Assembly (NCBI RefSeq): GCF_004923205.2
Contig: NZ_SELD02000008.1
Span: 53,045 to 117,044, forward strand
DNA from: Paracoccus aeridis
GTDB lineage: Bacteria; Pseudomonadota; Alphaproteobacteria; Rhodobacterales; Rhodobacteraceae
Direction: 5' to 3'
DNA: 64,000 nucleotides
The translations under genes were made by a program, and so were the position numbers. Within the stretch, counting starts at the first letter, position 1. The number at the start of each line of letters is the position of its first letter. The notes under the pieces were generated by a model. That model was not told where the DNA came from. It saw nothing but the letters and a program-made list of their open reading frames with translations, and ran no database searches. Positions 28,998 through 37,386 of this stretch are shown here, piece after piece.

Positions 28998-30644
28998 TTA
29001 CACCCCGGCCTCCTTGGTCGCAGCGGTCTCGTCGTCGCCTTCGTCGGCGGCCGCATCCTCGTCGCCCTCGGCGACCGGGTGCAGCTCGTCGGGATCGACC
29101 CAGCCCAGCATGACGCGGGCGGTCATCACCATGTCCTGCGCCTCTTCCAGCGACACGTCGAACTTCTCCAGGATCCCGTCATCCTTGACGCGCTGGCCGT
29201 TCTGCGTGGTCCAGCCGCCGGCCAGTTCCCAGTCGGCGCAGGTCGCGAAGTCCTCCAGCGTCTTGACGCCGTCCTTCGCCAGCGCCTCGAGCATCTGCGG
29301 CGTCAGCCCCTCGAAGCCCACCAGCGTGTCGTCGATGCCGAGCGCGCGGGCGCTTTCCAGCGCCTTGGCGTTCTGCGCCTCGAGATAGTCGCGGGCGCGG
29401 GCCTGCAGCTCGTCCGCGGTCCCCTCGTCCACGCCGTCGATCGCCAGCAGCTCGCCCTGCTCGACATAGGCCACTTCCTCGAGGTTGGTGAAGCCTTCGG
29501 CGACCAGCAGCTGGGCGAAGAACTCGTCCAGGTCGAGGCTGTCCATGAACAGTTGCGTCCGGGCGTTGAACTCGGCCTGGCGGCGCTTGGATTCCTCTTC
29601 CTCGGTGAGGATGTCGATGTCGAGCCCGGTGAGCTGGCTCGCCAGCCGCACGTTCTGGCCGCGGCGGCCGATCGCGAGCGACAGCTGCTCCTCGGGCACC
29701 ACGACCTCGATCCGGGTCGCCTCGGGGTCGAACACGACCTTGGCGACCTCGGCCGGCTGCAGCGCGTTCACGAGGAACGTCGCCTGCTCTTCCGACCACG
29801 GGATGATGTCGATCTTCTCGCCCTGCAGCTCGCCTACGACGGCCTGCACGCGGCTGCCGCGCATGCCGACGCAGGCGCCGACCGGGTCGATCGAGCTGTC
29901 GTAGCTGATGACGGCGATCTTGGCGCGGCTGCCCGGGTCGCGGGCCACGGCCTTGATCTCGATCACGCCGTCATAGATTTCCGGCACTTCCATCTTGAAG
30001 AGCTCGGCCATGAACTGCGGATCGGTGCGCGACAGGAAGATCTGCGGGCCGCGCGTCTCGCGGCGCACGTCCTTGACGTAGCAGCGGATGCGGTCGTTCG
30101 GGCGGTAGCTTTCGCGGCCGATCTTCTCGTTGCGGCGCAGGATCGCCTCGCCGCGGCCCACGTCCACGATGATGTTGCCGTATTCCTCGCGCTTGACGAT
30201 GCCGTTGATGATCGTGCCGGCGCGGTCCTTGAACTCCTCGTACTGGCGGTCGCGCTCGGCCTCGCGGACGCGCTGCAGGATGACCTGCTTGGCCGACTGC
30301 GCGGCGATCCGGCCCAGTTCGACGGGCGGGACCTCGTCGATGATCTGGTCGCCCACGGCGGGGTTGTCGAGATAGGGGCGCGCCTGTTCGACCGTCAGTT
30401 CCGCCTGGTAGTTCTCGACCGCGTCGTCCTCGACCACGGTGCGGACGCGGGTGAACCTGGCATTGCCGGTCTTGCGGTCGATGCTGACGCGGATGTCCAT
30501 CTCGGCGCCATAGCGGGACTTCGCGGCGCGGGCGAGGCTGTCCTCCATCGCCTCGATCACCAGACCGGGGTCGATCATCTTTTCGCGCGCGACCGCCTCG
30601 GCGGTCTGCAGCAGCTCAAGCTGGTTGGCAGAGGTGATGGCCAT
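28998..30644 (-). CDS. nusA: transcription termination/antitermination factor NusA
   Basis: This 548-residue protein has an N-terminal RNA-polymerase-binding domain ([36 protein letters not shown]), an S1 domain ([25 protein letters not shown]) and KH domains ([28 protein letters not shown]). Two helix-hairpin-helix-like acidic repeats and an acidic tail follow. ATG 30644 has AAGGAG 6 nt upstream. The rimP stop lies 3 nt before it, so the two are probably coupled. NusA modulates pausing, intrinsic termination and rRNA antitermination. Confidence 0.96.
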   Translation of the reverse strand: MAITSANQLELLQTAEAVAREKMIDPGLVIEAMEDSLARAAKSRYGAEMDIRVSIDRKTGNARFTRVRTVVEDDAVENYQAELTVEQARPYLDNPAVGDQIIDEVPPVELGRIAAQSAKQVILQRVREAERDRQYEEFKDRAGTIINGIVKREEYGNIIVDVGRGEAILRRNEKIGRESYRPNDRIRCYVKDVRRETRGPQIFLSRTDPQFMAELFKMEVPEIYDGVIEIKAVARDPGSRAKIAVISYDSSIDPVGACVGMRGSRVQAVVGELQGEKIDIIPWSEEQATFLVNALQPAEVAKVVFDPEATRIEVVVPEEQLSLAIGRRGQNVRLASQLTGLDIDILTEEEESKRRQAEFNARTQLFMDSLDLDEFFAQLLVAEGFTNLEEVAYVEQGELLAIDGVDEGTADELQARARDYLEAQNAKALESARALGIDDTLVGFEGLTPQMLEALAKDGVKTLEDFATCADWELAGGWTTQNGQRVKDDGILEKFDVSLEEAQDMVMTARVMLGWVDPDELHPVAEGDEDAAADEGDDETAATKEAGV

Positions 30645-30647
30645 CAA

Positions 30648-31367
30648 TCACTCCTTCGGCAGGTCGGCGCGGGTAGCGCCGTCGGTTTCGTTCGTGTCGG
30701 TGTCGTCGCCGTCATCGAAAGCCTCCTCGGTCTCGATGTCGTCGAATTCCTCGGGGTCGGCCATCTGTCCGTCGGCCAGCTGTCCCCGGACCACGCGCCC
30801 GTCGCCGATCCCGGCGCCGGCTTCCGCCCCTTCGGGCAGCGTGCCCGCTTCCTTGCGTTCCTTCAGCATCAGGGCGATCAGCTCGTCCGTCAGCAAAAGC
30901 TTCGCGTCGCTGAGCAGGTCGAAGGTCAGGCCGATGGTCTGCACCTCGCCCCCCTCCTCGATGTTCAGCAGCACCTCGTCGCCCTCGACGCCGGCGAGGA
31001 CGCCCTTGAAGCGCCTGCGCCCGTCGATGGGCTGCGCGGTCTCCAGCCGGGCGTCATAGCCCTCGAACGTGGCGAAGTCCTTCAGCCGCGTCAGCGGCCG
31101 GTCGATGCCCGGGCTGGAAACCTCGAGATGGTAGGCGTCCTCCAGCGGGTCCTCGACGTCCAGCGCGGCGCTGACGGCGGTGGAGATCACGGCGCAGTCG
31201 TCGACGTTGATCCCGCCCTCGGGACGGTCGGCCATGATCTGCAGCGTGGCGGTGCGCCCGCCCTGCAGGCGCAGGCGGACCAGCTCGAACCCCAGATCCT
31301 CGATCACGGGCGTGATGATCCCGGAAAGGCGCTGGTCGATGGGTGTCTTGGCGATGAGGTCGGTCAT
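30648..31367 (-). CDS. rimP: ribosome maturation factor RimP
   Basis: This 239-residue protein is needed for 30S maturation. The N-terminal alpha/beta domain ([42 protein letters not shown]) and [18 protein letters not shown] motif are diagnostic, followed by an SH3-like C-terminal domain. An acidic tail of ~50 residues ([19 protein letters not shown]) extends past the usual family end. ATG 31367 has AGGGA 8 nt upstream. A promoter and a terminator-like hairpin lie in its leader. Confidence 0.93.
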   Translation of the reverse strand: MTDLIAKTPIDQRLSGIITPVIEDLGFELVRLRLQGGRTATLQIMADRPEGGINVDDCAVISTAVSAALDVEDPLEDAYHLEVSSPGIDRPLTRLKDFATFEGYDARLETAQPIDGRRRFKGVLAGVEGDEVLLNIEEGGEVQTIGLTFDLLSDAKLLLTDELIALMLKERKEAGTLPEGAEAGAGIGDGRVVRGQLADGQMADPEEFDDIETEEAFDDGDDTDTNETDGATRADLPKE

Positions 31368-31389
31368 GTCCGATCCCTGAAAATGAAAA

Positions 31390-31410
31390 ACGGGCCCTGT
31401 GGCGGCCCGT
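31390..31410 (-). terminator. terminator-like hairpin in the rimP-nusA-infB leader
   Basis: On the minus strand a 7-bp stem ACGGGCC / GGCCCGT with a 7-nt loop is followed by TTTTTC, 22 nt before the rimP ATG. Because it lies downstream of a strong promoter at 31462-31490, it is in the operon's own leader rather than simply ending the upstream gene. It is a candidate attenuator. Confidence 0.7.
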
Positions 31411-31461
31411 GCGAGTTCGTCCGGTGGGCAGGGGGTGGAAGCCTGCGCCGCTGTCGGAGGG

Positions 31462-31490
31462 TATATAGATCGCAGAAATCGGAATGGCAA
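31462..31490 (-). promoter_or_regulatory. strong sigma70 promoter of the rimP-nusA-ylxR-infB operon
   Basis: On the minus strand TTGCCA (31490-31485) and TATATA (31467-31462) are separated by exactly 17 nt. The predicted start of transcription is near 31455, giving an ~88-nt leader to rimP. It is one of the best promoter matches in the window and is AT-rich in a GC-rich background. Confidence 0.75.
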
Positions 31491-31569
31491 GGGCGTCAGG
31501 CAGGCCCTGCTTCGCCCCGGGAAAGACGTCGCAGGCGGCGCGGGGTATGGCCGGGCGTGGCGCCCCTCG

Positions 31570-32283
31570 TCACGCCGGGTTGGGCGGGTCGGGGTCGTCC
31601 CGCCCGCGACCGTGGCCCAGCCCCGTGCCCATGCCCATTCCGCCGCCGCCCATTCCGCCACCCATGCCGCCGCCGCCACCGCCGCCCCCGCGAGCGCCGC
31701 CGCCCCGGCCGCCGTCGCCCTTGCCGCCGCCTGACGGGCGCGCGGGTCCCTGGCGGGGGATCGCGAGGTTCGCCGGGATCGGGTCGAGGTCGAGCGCCGC
31801 CCGGATGAAATCACGAAGCGAGACGACCAGCGCGTCCATGTGGACCTCGCGCCCCGCGACCATGTCGCGCGCGGCGCGTTCGGCGAGCCGCACCTGCTCC
31901 TCGGTCCCCAGCAGCAGGATGTCGGACAGCGCCGCCTCGACCGCGTCGCGGATGCGGCGCCGGCGCTCGGCCGAGGGCGGTTCCGGGCGCGGCGCGGACG
32001 GGTCCGCGACAGCCTCGCCCGCCTCGGCTGCCGCCAGCTGGCGCAGGTCGCGCAGGTGCAGCGGGCTTACGCCCAGCTCGCCGGTGAACGACCCGCCCAG
32101 CACCTTGTAGGCGGCAATCAGGACCTTCAGCCGCTCGTTGATCTGCCGGTTCTGGCGTTCGCGGCGCTGCTGGTAGCGCATCATCACGATCAGCCGGATG
32201 CCGATCCCCACCAGCGCGAACAGGGCGATTCCCGCGAGCGTCGACAGGAGGCTCTGCCACGAGCTGAAGTCGATCATCCTCAT
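31570..32283 (-). CDS. uncharacterised membrane protein with Gly-rich tail
   Basis: I do not recognise a named family. This 237-residue protein has one N-terminal transmembrane segment (about residues 11-33, [22 protein letters not shown]), then a basic stretch ([22 protein letters not shown]). A helical domain follows (residues 35-170; [28 protein letters not shown] and [18 protein letters not shown]), and the last ~50 residues are a Gly/Met-rich low-complexity tail. The topology predicts a cytoplasmic soluble domain tethered to the inner membrane. It lies between the rimP promoter and pip on the same strand. M1 or M3 may be the start. Confidence 0.65.
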   Translation of the reverse strand: MRMIDFSSWQSLLSTLAGIALFALVGIGIRLIVMMRYQQRRERQNRQINERLKVLIAAYKVLGGSFTGELGVSPLHLRDLRQLAAAEAGEAVADPSAPRPEPPSAERRRRIRDAVEAALSDILLLGTEEQVRLAERAARDMVAGREVHMDALVVSLRDFIRAALDLDPIPANLAIPRQGPARPSGGGKGDGGRGGGARGGGGGGGGMGGGMGGGGMGMGTGLGHGRGRDDPDPPNPA

Positions 32284-32317
32284 GCCCCGTCCACGCCCCG
32301 GCCGGGCACCGACGCGA

Positions 32318-33295
32318 TCATTCCTGCACGCTCAGGTCCGCGACGGCCCGCACCAGCTCGGCCGCGATCCGCGGCTCGCTCATGGCGTGGCCCGATGCGG
32401 GGACCATCCGCAGCTCGCAGCGGTGCCAGCCGTCGGCAAGCTCCCACGCGGCCCTGGGCGGGCAGACCATGTCGTAGCGGCCCTGCACCACGACCGCCGG
32501 AAGGTGGTGGATCCGGTGCCGGTCGCGCAGCAACTGGCCTTCGTCCAGGAAGCAGCCGTTGACGAAGTAGTGGCTTTCCAGCCGGGCGAAGGCGCGGGCG
32601 TAGTTCGGCGCGGACATGCCGCTCGACCCTGTCTCCAACGCCGCCAGCACGTTTTCCCAGGCGACCCAAGGCAGCGCGAAGCGGGTCTCGGTGTCCAGGT
32701 CGCCGCAGAACAGGCGGCGGTGATAGGCCGCGATCAGGTCGCCCTGCTCGTCCTTGGGGATCGGCCCCCGGAAACGGTTCCAGAGCTCCGGCCAGAACCG
32801 CCCCGCGCCGCCGCCGTAGAACCAGTCGAGTTCCTCCTGCCGGGCCAGGAACACGCCGCGCAGCACCAGCCCGCTGACGCGTCCGGGCCGCGCCTGCGCG
32901 TAGGCCAGCGCCAGCGTCGATCCCCAGCTGCCCCCGAACAGAAGCGCGGGGCCGAGGTCCAGCCGGTCCGCGATCAGGTCGATGTCGGCGATCAGGTGCT
33001 GGGTGGTGTTGTGGGCGATGTCCGCGTGCGGCCGCGACCGCCCGCAGCCGCGCTGGTCGAACAGGACCACGCGCCAGTGGTCGGGGTCGAAGAAGCGCCG
33101 CATGACCGGGCTGCAGCCGCCGCCCGGGCCCCCGTGCAGCACGATCGCGGGCCGGCCCTGCGGATTGCCGCATTGCTCGACATAGATCTGGTGGCCGTCG
33201 GGCGTGGACAGCATCTCGCGCGCGAACGGCTCGACCATCGGATAAAGCTGCCCCGAAGCCGATGCCGCGCCGATTTGCCCTGCCCGATGGTTCAT
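32318..33295 (-). CDS. pip: prolyl aminopeptidase (proline iminopeptidase)
   Basis: This 325-residue alpha/beta hydrolase releases N-terminal proline from peptides. It has the oxyanion motif HGGPGGG at 54-60, nucleophile elbow GGSWGS with Ser123, [11 protein letters not shown], and C-terminal Asp (GRYDMVCP) and His (ASGHAMSEP) of the triad. ATG 33295 fits the family N-terminus; a longer in-frame extension to 33460 would run into ubiG on the other strand. It is divergent from ubiG with 49 bp between the starts, so promoters must overlap. Confidence 0.93.
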   Translation of the reverse strand: MNHRAGQIGAASASGQLYPMVEPFAREMLSTPDGHQIYVEQCGNPQGRPAIVLHGGPGGGCSPVMRRFFDPDHWRVVLFDQRGCGRSRPHADIAHNTTQHLIADIDLIADRLDLGPALLFGGSWGSTLALAYAQARPGRVSGLVLRGVFLARQEELDWFYGGGAGRFWPELWNRFRGPIPKDEQGDLIAAYHRRLFCGDLDTETRFALPWVAWENVLAALETGSSGMSAPNYARAFARLESHYFVNGCFLDEGQLLRDRHRIHHLPAVVVQGRYDMVCPPRAAWELADGWHRCELRMVPASGHAMSEPRIAAELVRAVADLSVQE

Positions 33296-33344
33296 GTTGC
33301 CGGTATACACGCGCCCGACAGGGCAGGCCAGAAGGGGCGAGACG

Positions 33345-34100
33345 ATGACCATTTCAGGCATGGGCGCACGATCCAGCATCGATCCGGCCGAGATCGAGAA
33401 GTTCGAGGCGATGGCCGCCGAGTGGTGGGACATGGAGGGCAAGTTCAAGCCCCTGCACATGCTGAACCCGACCCGGCTCGACTACGTCACCGGCCAGATC
33501 GCGGCGGAGTTCTCGCGCGACCTGTCGGGCCCGCGCCCGTTCGAGGGGCTGCGGATCCTCGACATCGGCTGCGGCGGCGGGCTGATGGCGGAACCGATGG
33601 CGCGGCTCGGGGCCGAGGTCACGGGCGCGGACGCCGCCGACGGCAACATCGCGGTCGCGCGGCTTCACGCCGGGCAGTCGGGGCTTTCGATCGACTACCG
33701 CGCGACCACGGCCGAGGCGCTGGTGGACGAGAACCTGACCTTCGACGTCGTGATGGCGCTGGAGATCGTGGAACACGTCGCCGACCCGCAGGACTTCGTC
33801 GCGACCTGCACCCGGCTGTTGCGGCCGGGGGGCGTCCTGGTCATGTCCACGCTGAACCGCACCCCGCAGAGCTTCGGCGCGGCGATCATCGGGGCGGAGT
33901 GGGTGATGCGCTGGCTGCCGCGCGGCACCCACGACTGGAACCGCTTCATCAAGCCGGGCGAGCTTGCGGCAATGTTCGACGCGGCCGGGGCCAAGGTCGT
34001 GGACCGCGCGGGCATGGTGTTCAACCCGGTCCGCTGGTCATGGTCGCTGTCGCGGCGCGACCTGTCGGTGAACTACCTGATGACCGGCATCCGGTCCTGA
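33345..34100 (+). CDS. ubiG: UbiG, ubiquinone biosynthesis O-methyltransferase
   Basis: This 251-residue class I SAM methyltransferase has glycine-rich motif [27 protein letters not shown] and the UbiG-specific start [29 protein letters not shown]. Motif [17 protein letters not shown] and [11 protein letters not shown] follow. It performs the two O-methylations of the ubiquinone ring at the inner membrane. ATG 33345 follows GAAGGGGCGA; earlier in-frame ATG 33294 overlaps pip's start and is rejected. Confidence 0.95.
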   Translation: MTISGMGARSSIDPAEIEKFEAMAAEWWDMEGKFKPLHMLNPTRLDYVTGQIAAEFSRDLSGPRPFEGLRILDIGCGGGLMAEPMARLGAEVTGADAADGNIAVARLHAGQSGLSIDYRATTAEALVDENLTFDVVMALEIVEHVADPQDFVATCTRLLRPGGVLVMSTLNRTPQSFGAAIIGAEWVMRWLPRGTHDWNRFIKPGELAAMFDAAGAKVVDRAGMVFNPVRWSWSLSRRDLSVNYLMTGIRS

Positions 34101-34156
34101 CGCGCCGGCCTGACACGCAGGCCCGACATCCGGGCAGAGGCTTGCGGCGGAAGCCG

Positions 34157-34606
34157 TCAGACCTCGTCCTCCAGCCTTTCGCGCAGGCGGCGCATCACCG
34201 GCATCATGGTCCGGACCTCGTCCACGCCGATGTCGCGCACGACGCATGCCAGGCGCGGCAGAAGCGACGCAAGCGCCGCGTCGCGCGCGGCGCGCCCAGC
34301 CGGGCTGATCGACACGAACTTGCGGCGCGCGTCGTCCCAGTCGGGGCGGATATGGATGTGCCCGGCCCATTCCAGCCGCGCCAGCGTGTTCGTCATCGCC
34401 CCGCGCGTCACGCGGAACGCCTGCGCGAGCTCCGCCGGTGTCCGCTCGCCGTTCAGATGCGCGAGCAGGTTCAGAACCGAGAAATGCGACAGCTGCATCC
34501 CCCGCGGCAGCGCGCGGGAAGCCATGCTGCGGGCCAGCTGCTCGCTGTTCATCAGCTCGGCGAACAGGGCAGCCGCCAGCGCCTTGGTGGCCGGGGCGTC
34601 GGTCAC
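34157..34606 (-). CDS. MarR family transcriptional regulator (GTG start)
   Basis: This 149-residue winged-helix protein has MQLSHFSVLNLLAHLNGERTPAELAQAFRVTRGAMTNTLARLEWAGHIHIRPDWDDARRKFVSISPAG, the MarR helix-turn-helix and DxRxK wing. GTG 34606 overlaps the TGA of the upstream amidase gene by 4 nt (GTGA), which fixes the start and indicates coupling. It is the last gene of a grxC-amidase-marR unit, converging on ubiG. Ligand and targets are unknown; autoregulation is possible. Confidence 0.85.
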   Translation of the reverse strand: MTDAPATKALAAALFAELMNSEQLARSMASRALPRGMQLSHFSVLNLLAHLNGERTPAELAQAFRVTRGAMTNTLARLEWAGHIHIRPDWDDARRKFVSISPAGRAARDAALASLLPRLACVVRDIGVDEVRTMMPVMRRLRERLEDEV

Positions 34607-35511
34607 CGCGCGACGTCCGGCCCGGACAAGGCCGGCCCCCGGATCACCGGGTCGTGCCGCCACGCCGGCACCCGCCCCCGCGCGTCCGCCACGCGCGCGA
34701 GGTCGAGCCGGACCAGCGTCACCCCCGGTTCGGTCCCGCCATCGGCCAGCACCTCGCCCCACGGCGCCACGGCGAGCGAGTGGCCGTAACTCCGCCGGGG
34801 CCGCGCTTCGGGCGAATGGGGCGCGGCGTGCGTGCCGCACTGCGCGGCGGCGAGGACGAAGCACCCCGTCTCGATCGCGCGGGCGCGCAGCAGCACCTCC
34901 CAGTGCGCGGCTCCGGTGGTGTCGTTGAAGGCCGCGGGAACCAGGAGGATGCGCGCGCCCGCCACCGCGAGCCGGCGGTAGAGATGGGGAAAGCGGACGT
35001 CGTAGCAGACCGTCATCCCGATCGGCAGGTCATCCGGGCCGCGGGCGACGACGGCCGTGTCGCCGGCACGGAAGGCCGCGCTTTCGCGGTAGGATTCGTG
35101 TTCGGACACGGTCGCGTCGAACATGTGGATCTTGTCGTAGCAGCCTGCGATCCGCCCGTCGGGGCCGATCAGGAAACTGCGATTGACGAAACGGGTATCG
35201 GCCGGATCGTCGCCCTTGAGCGAGATCGACCCGATCGACAGCCACACCCGCAGCCGCGCCGCGTCCTCGCGCAGCGCCGCAAGCGTCGGGTCGTCGGCCT
35301 GGCAATGCAGCAGGCGGGCCTGCCGGGCGCGGTCGGGGGTCAGAAGGTTCGTGACCTCGGGCGTGCAGACCAGGGTCGCGCCCTGCCGTGCCGCCTCGGC
35401 CACCAGCCCGCGCGTCACGGGCAGGTTCGCGGCCGGGTCGTCGCCGACGCTCAGTTGCACCAGCGCGGCGGTCAGCACCCCGCCTTCGTCGTTCCCTGCC
35501 GCCTGCGCCAT
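34603..35511 (-). CDS. carbon-nitrogen hydrolase, Nit1/deaminated glutathione amidase-like
   Basis: This 302-residue nitrilase-superfamily protein has the catalytic triad Glu52 (TPEVTN), Lys127 (CYDKIHMFD) and Cys169 (MTVCYDVRFP). The IHMFDATVSEHESYRESAAFRAGD segment is characteristic of Nit1-type amidases that repair deaminated glutathione. Its ATG abuts the grxC stop (TAGATG), placing glutaredoxin and a glutathione-repair enzyme on one message. Substrate assignment is by family and context. Confidence 0.85.
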   Translation of the reverse strand: MAQAAGNDEGGVLTAALVQLSVGDDPAANLPVTRGLVAEAARQGATLVCTPEVTNLLTPDRARQARLLHCQADDPTLAALREDAARLRVWLSIGSISLKGDDPADTRFVNRSFLIGPDGRIAGCYDKIHMFDATVSEHESYRESAAFRAGDTAVVARGPDDLPIGMTVCYDVRFPHLYRRLAVAGARILLVPAAFNDTTGAAHWEVLLRARAIETGCFVLAAAQCGTHAAPHSPEARPRRSYGHSLAVAPWGEVLADGGTEPGVTLVRLDLARVADARGRVPAWRHDPVIRGPALSGPDVAR

Positions 35512-35769
35512 CTATTGCGCCAGCAACGCGTCCAGCTTGCCCTGCCGGTCAAGCGCGTGGATGTCGTCGGACCCGCCCATCGACTTCCCGTCGATGAAGA
35601 TCTGCGGCACCGTGCGGCGGCCGTTGGCGCGCTGCGTCATCTCGGCCCGGCGCTCCGGCTCGGCCCCCACGTCGATGACGTCGTAGGTGACGCCCTTGCG
35701 GTCCAGAAGCCCGCGCGCGGCATGGCAGTAGGGGCAGCTGCGGGTAAGATAGACTTCGACCTTGGCCAT
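35512..35769 (-). CDS. grxC: glutaredoxin 3
   Basis: This 85-residue dithiol glutaredoxin has active site CPYC at residues 12-15 (TRSCPYCHAARGLLDRKGV), the cis-Pro glutathione-binding TVPQIFIDGKSMGGSDDI, and normal family length. It reduces protein and glutathione disulfides in the cytoplasm. The start 35769 is preceded by GAGGAAA. It is the first gene of the glutaredoxin-amidase-MarR unit. Confidence 0.94.
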   Translation of the reverse strand: MAKVEVYLTRSCPYCHAARGLLDRKGVTYDVIDVGAEPERRAEMTQRANGRRTVPQIFIDGKSMGGSDDIHALDRQGKLDALLAQ

Positions 35770-35846
35770 GTCGTTTCCTCTGTTGCGGTTGTCATCAAAC
35801 CTATGCACGGCGCCGGGGTTCCGCCAGTGCGCGGCAGGGCGGCGGG

Positions 35847-36680
35847 TCAGGCCAGCCTGAGGGCGAGGCTCAGCGCGCCGTCGAGCGGCGTTCCCTTCGG
35901 CGCGGAAAGCGGCCAGCGCCCGCCGCTGCGCGCCGCGAACAGGGGGCCGAGGCCGCCGGTGAAGGTGACCGGCAGCGGCTCGCCCGGCGGTTGCAGGCGC
36001 GCGACGTAGGCCGCGACGTGGCGATCGGCCCGATCCAGGACCGCCATCGCGGCGGGGTCGGCCGGGTTGTCTGCGAGGATCCGCGCACGGGCCGCGAAGT
36101 CGGCGCCGCTGGCGGTCCGGGCAAAGGCGATGATGCCGCCGACGCCCCCCATCCCGGCCAGAAGGGCGCGCGTGAGCGGGCTGTGATCCTCGACCCCGTC
36201 GGCGGCGCGCAGGGTCAGCGCCAGCAGCCGCTTGCCCAGCCAGGCGCCGCTCGCCTCGTCGCCCAGCACGGCGCCGCGGCCGCCGACGACCGTGACCTGC
36301 CCCTGCAGGCGACGCATGAACACCGACCCCGTCCCGATCGCCGCAACGATCCCGTCGGCATCGCCCAGCGCCCCCTGCAGGGCCGTCTGCGCGTCCTGCA
36401 CGACCATAGCCCGCGCGAAGGGAAGGAAGGGCGGCAGCCACACGCCCGCGTCCGCCACCTCGGCCCCGGCAAGGCCGAGGCAGGCCACGCAGTCGGCCGG
36501 ATCGCGCTCGGCCAGCGCCGCCTGCGTCACGCCGAGGATCGTCCGCACCGCCTCGTCCCGGTCGGACATGACGTTGGCGGGGCCGCCGTCGGCCCGCCCG
36601 ATCACGCGGCCCGCGACATCGGCCAGCACGGCGCGGCAGCCGGTGCCGCCGCCGTCGATCCCCATCACCCAAGACGCCAC
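35847..36680 (-). CDS. BadF/BadG/BcrA/BcrD-type ATPase (N-acetylglucosamine kinase-like)
   Basis: This 277-residue ASKHA-fold protein has phosphate-1 motif GIDGGGTGCRAVLAD, DAQTALQGAL, AAIGTGSVFMRR, GGRGAVLGDEASGAWLGKRLL and adenosine motif TFTGGLGPLF. Short single-domain members like this are generally sugar (GlcNAc-type) kinases rather than benzoyl-CoA reductase activators. GTG 36680 has GGAGG 5 nt upstream and is preferred over in-frame ATG 36665. It stands 77 bp upstream of grxC on the same strand; no sugar transporter is nearby. Confidence 0.75.
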   Translation of the reverse strand: MASWVMGIDGGGTGCRAVLADVAGRVIGRADGGPANVMSDRDEAVRTILGVTQAALAERDPADCVACLGLAGAEVADAGVWLPPFLPFARAMVVQDAQTALQGALGDADGIVAAIGTGSVFMRRLQGQVTVVGGRGAVLGDEASGAWLGKRLLALTLRAADGVEDHSPLTRALLAGMGGVGGIIAFARTASGADFAARARILADNPADPAAMAVLDRADRHVAAYVARLQPPGEPLPVTFTGGLGPLFAARSGGRWPLSAPKGTPLDGALSLALRLA

Positions 36681-36785
36681 GCATGCCTCCCCACCCCGTC
36701 TTGCGCGATATGCGGGCAAGCGCGGTCGGACGACAAGGGGCGCGGCTGCGGCGCAACTGTGGCGCCGCCGCAAGGGATCGGCCGA

Positions 36786-37232
36786 TCAGCCCTTCAGGTC
36801 GATCGAACCGTTGCCGATGCGGCCCCACGCCTCGGCTTCCTGCGCGCTGACCTGGATCAGCGTCAGGCCCGGCGTGTCGATCCCCTCAGGGAACCAGCGG
36901 TCGAGGTCCTTGGTCCAGTGCTGCCTGAACAGCGCCTTGTCGCCCTGGTGCAACGTCGCCCGGCCGCGGAGCGAGATCCAGCTGTCCTTCGACTGGAAGT
37001 CCAGCGTCACCGCCGGATGGGCGCGAAGCTGGGCGACCTTGCGGGTGTCTCCGTTCGAGAAGAACCAGTTGTCGCCGTCCCAGTCGACTTGCGCGTTGTT
37101 CGACATCGGGCGGCTGCACATCCCGTCGTCCTCGCGGGTGACCATGATGCACAGGTCCATGTCGGCCATCGCGCGGGCCAGTTCCTCGCGCGTCGGCGGA
37201 TCGTCGTGGTCGGTCTTGTTGCCAAACAGCAT
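36786..37232 (-). CDS. pyridoxamine 5'-phosphate oxidase-family (general stress protein 26-like) protein
   Basis: This 148-residue split-barrel flavin-binding family protein has MADMDLCIMVTREDDGMCSRPMSNNAQVDWDGDNWFFSNGDTRKVAQL, typical of the general-stress-protein-26 group. ATG 37232 follows GAGGGGC; longer in-frame starts extend into the shared promoter. It is divergent from the polyamine decarboxylase gene across 154 bp that hold a promoter and Pho-box-like repeat. An FMN- or F420-dependent redox role is possible; the substrate is unknown. Confidence 0.8.
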   Translation of the reverse strand: MLFGNKTDHDDPPTREELARAMADMDLCIMVTREDDGMCSRPMSNNAQVDWDGDNWFFSNGDTRKVAQLRAHPAVTLDFQSKDSWISLRGRATLHQGDKALFRQHWTKDLDRWFPEGIDTPGLTLIQVSAQEAEAWGRIGNGSIDLKG

Positions 37233-37291
37233 GCTGCCCCTCGTCCGGGTTCGGGTTTCCGGGGGCGAACGCCGCGACGGCGGCTGCCGTT

Positions 37292-37309
37292 CCGTCACCC
37301 TTCCGTCAC
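37292..37309. promoter_or_regulatory. Pho-box-like direct repeat
   Basis: Two copies of CCGTCAC are spaced by 4 nt (11-bp period), as in Pho boxes (CTGTCAT/C-N4-CTGTCAT/C), with one mismatch per half. The repeat ends 6 bp before the -35 of the polyamine operon promoter and could also act on the divergent PPOx-family gene. PhoB binding is inference. Confidence 0.4.
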
Positions 37310-37315
37310 GGCCGG

Positions 37316-37344
37316 TTGCCTAGGATGGTGCCCGGCCCTATATG
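37316..37344 (+). promoter_or_regulatory. sigma70 promoter of the carboxy(nor)spermidine genes
   Basis: TTGCCT (37316-37321) and TATATG (37339-37344) are separated by exactly 17 nt; transcription should begin near 37351, 36 nt before ATG 37387. The position of the -10 argues against the in-frame ATG at 37342 as a translation start. Confidence 0.65.
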
Positions 37345-37386
37345 CCGTTCTTCGCTTTTCGCCCGTCCGCCCCGGAGCTTACGCCC

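Noticed and set aside
28749..31808. 1019-codon plus-strand frame antisense to nusA and rimP
   Set aside because: Crosses the operon promoter and antisense to conserved NusA/RimP domains.
36748..36768. GCGGCGC/GCGCCGC hairpin after the PPOx-family gene
   Set aside because: A 7-bp stem without T-run in very GC-rich sequence; could be chance.
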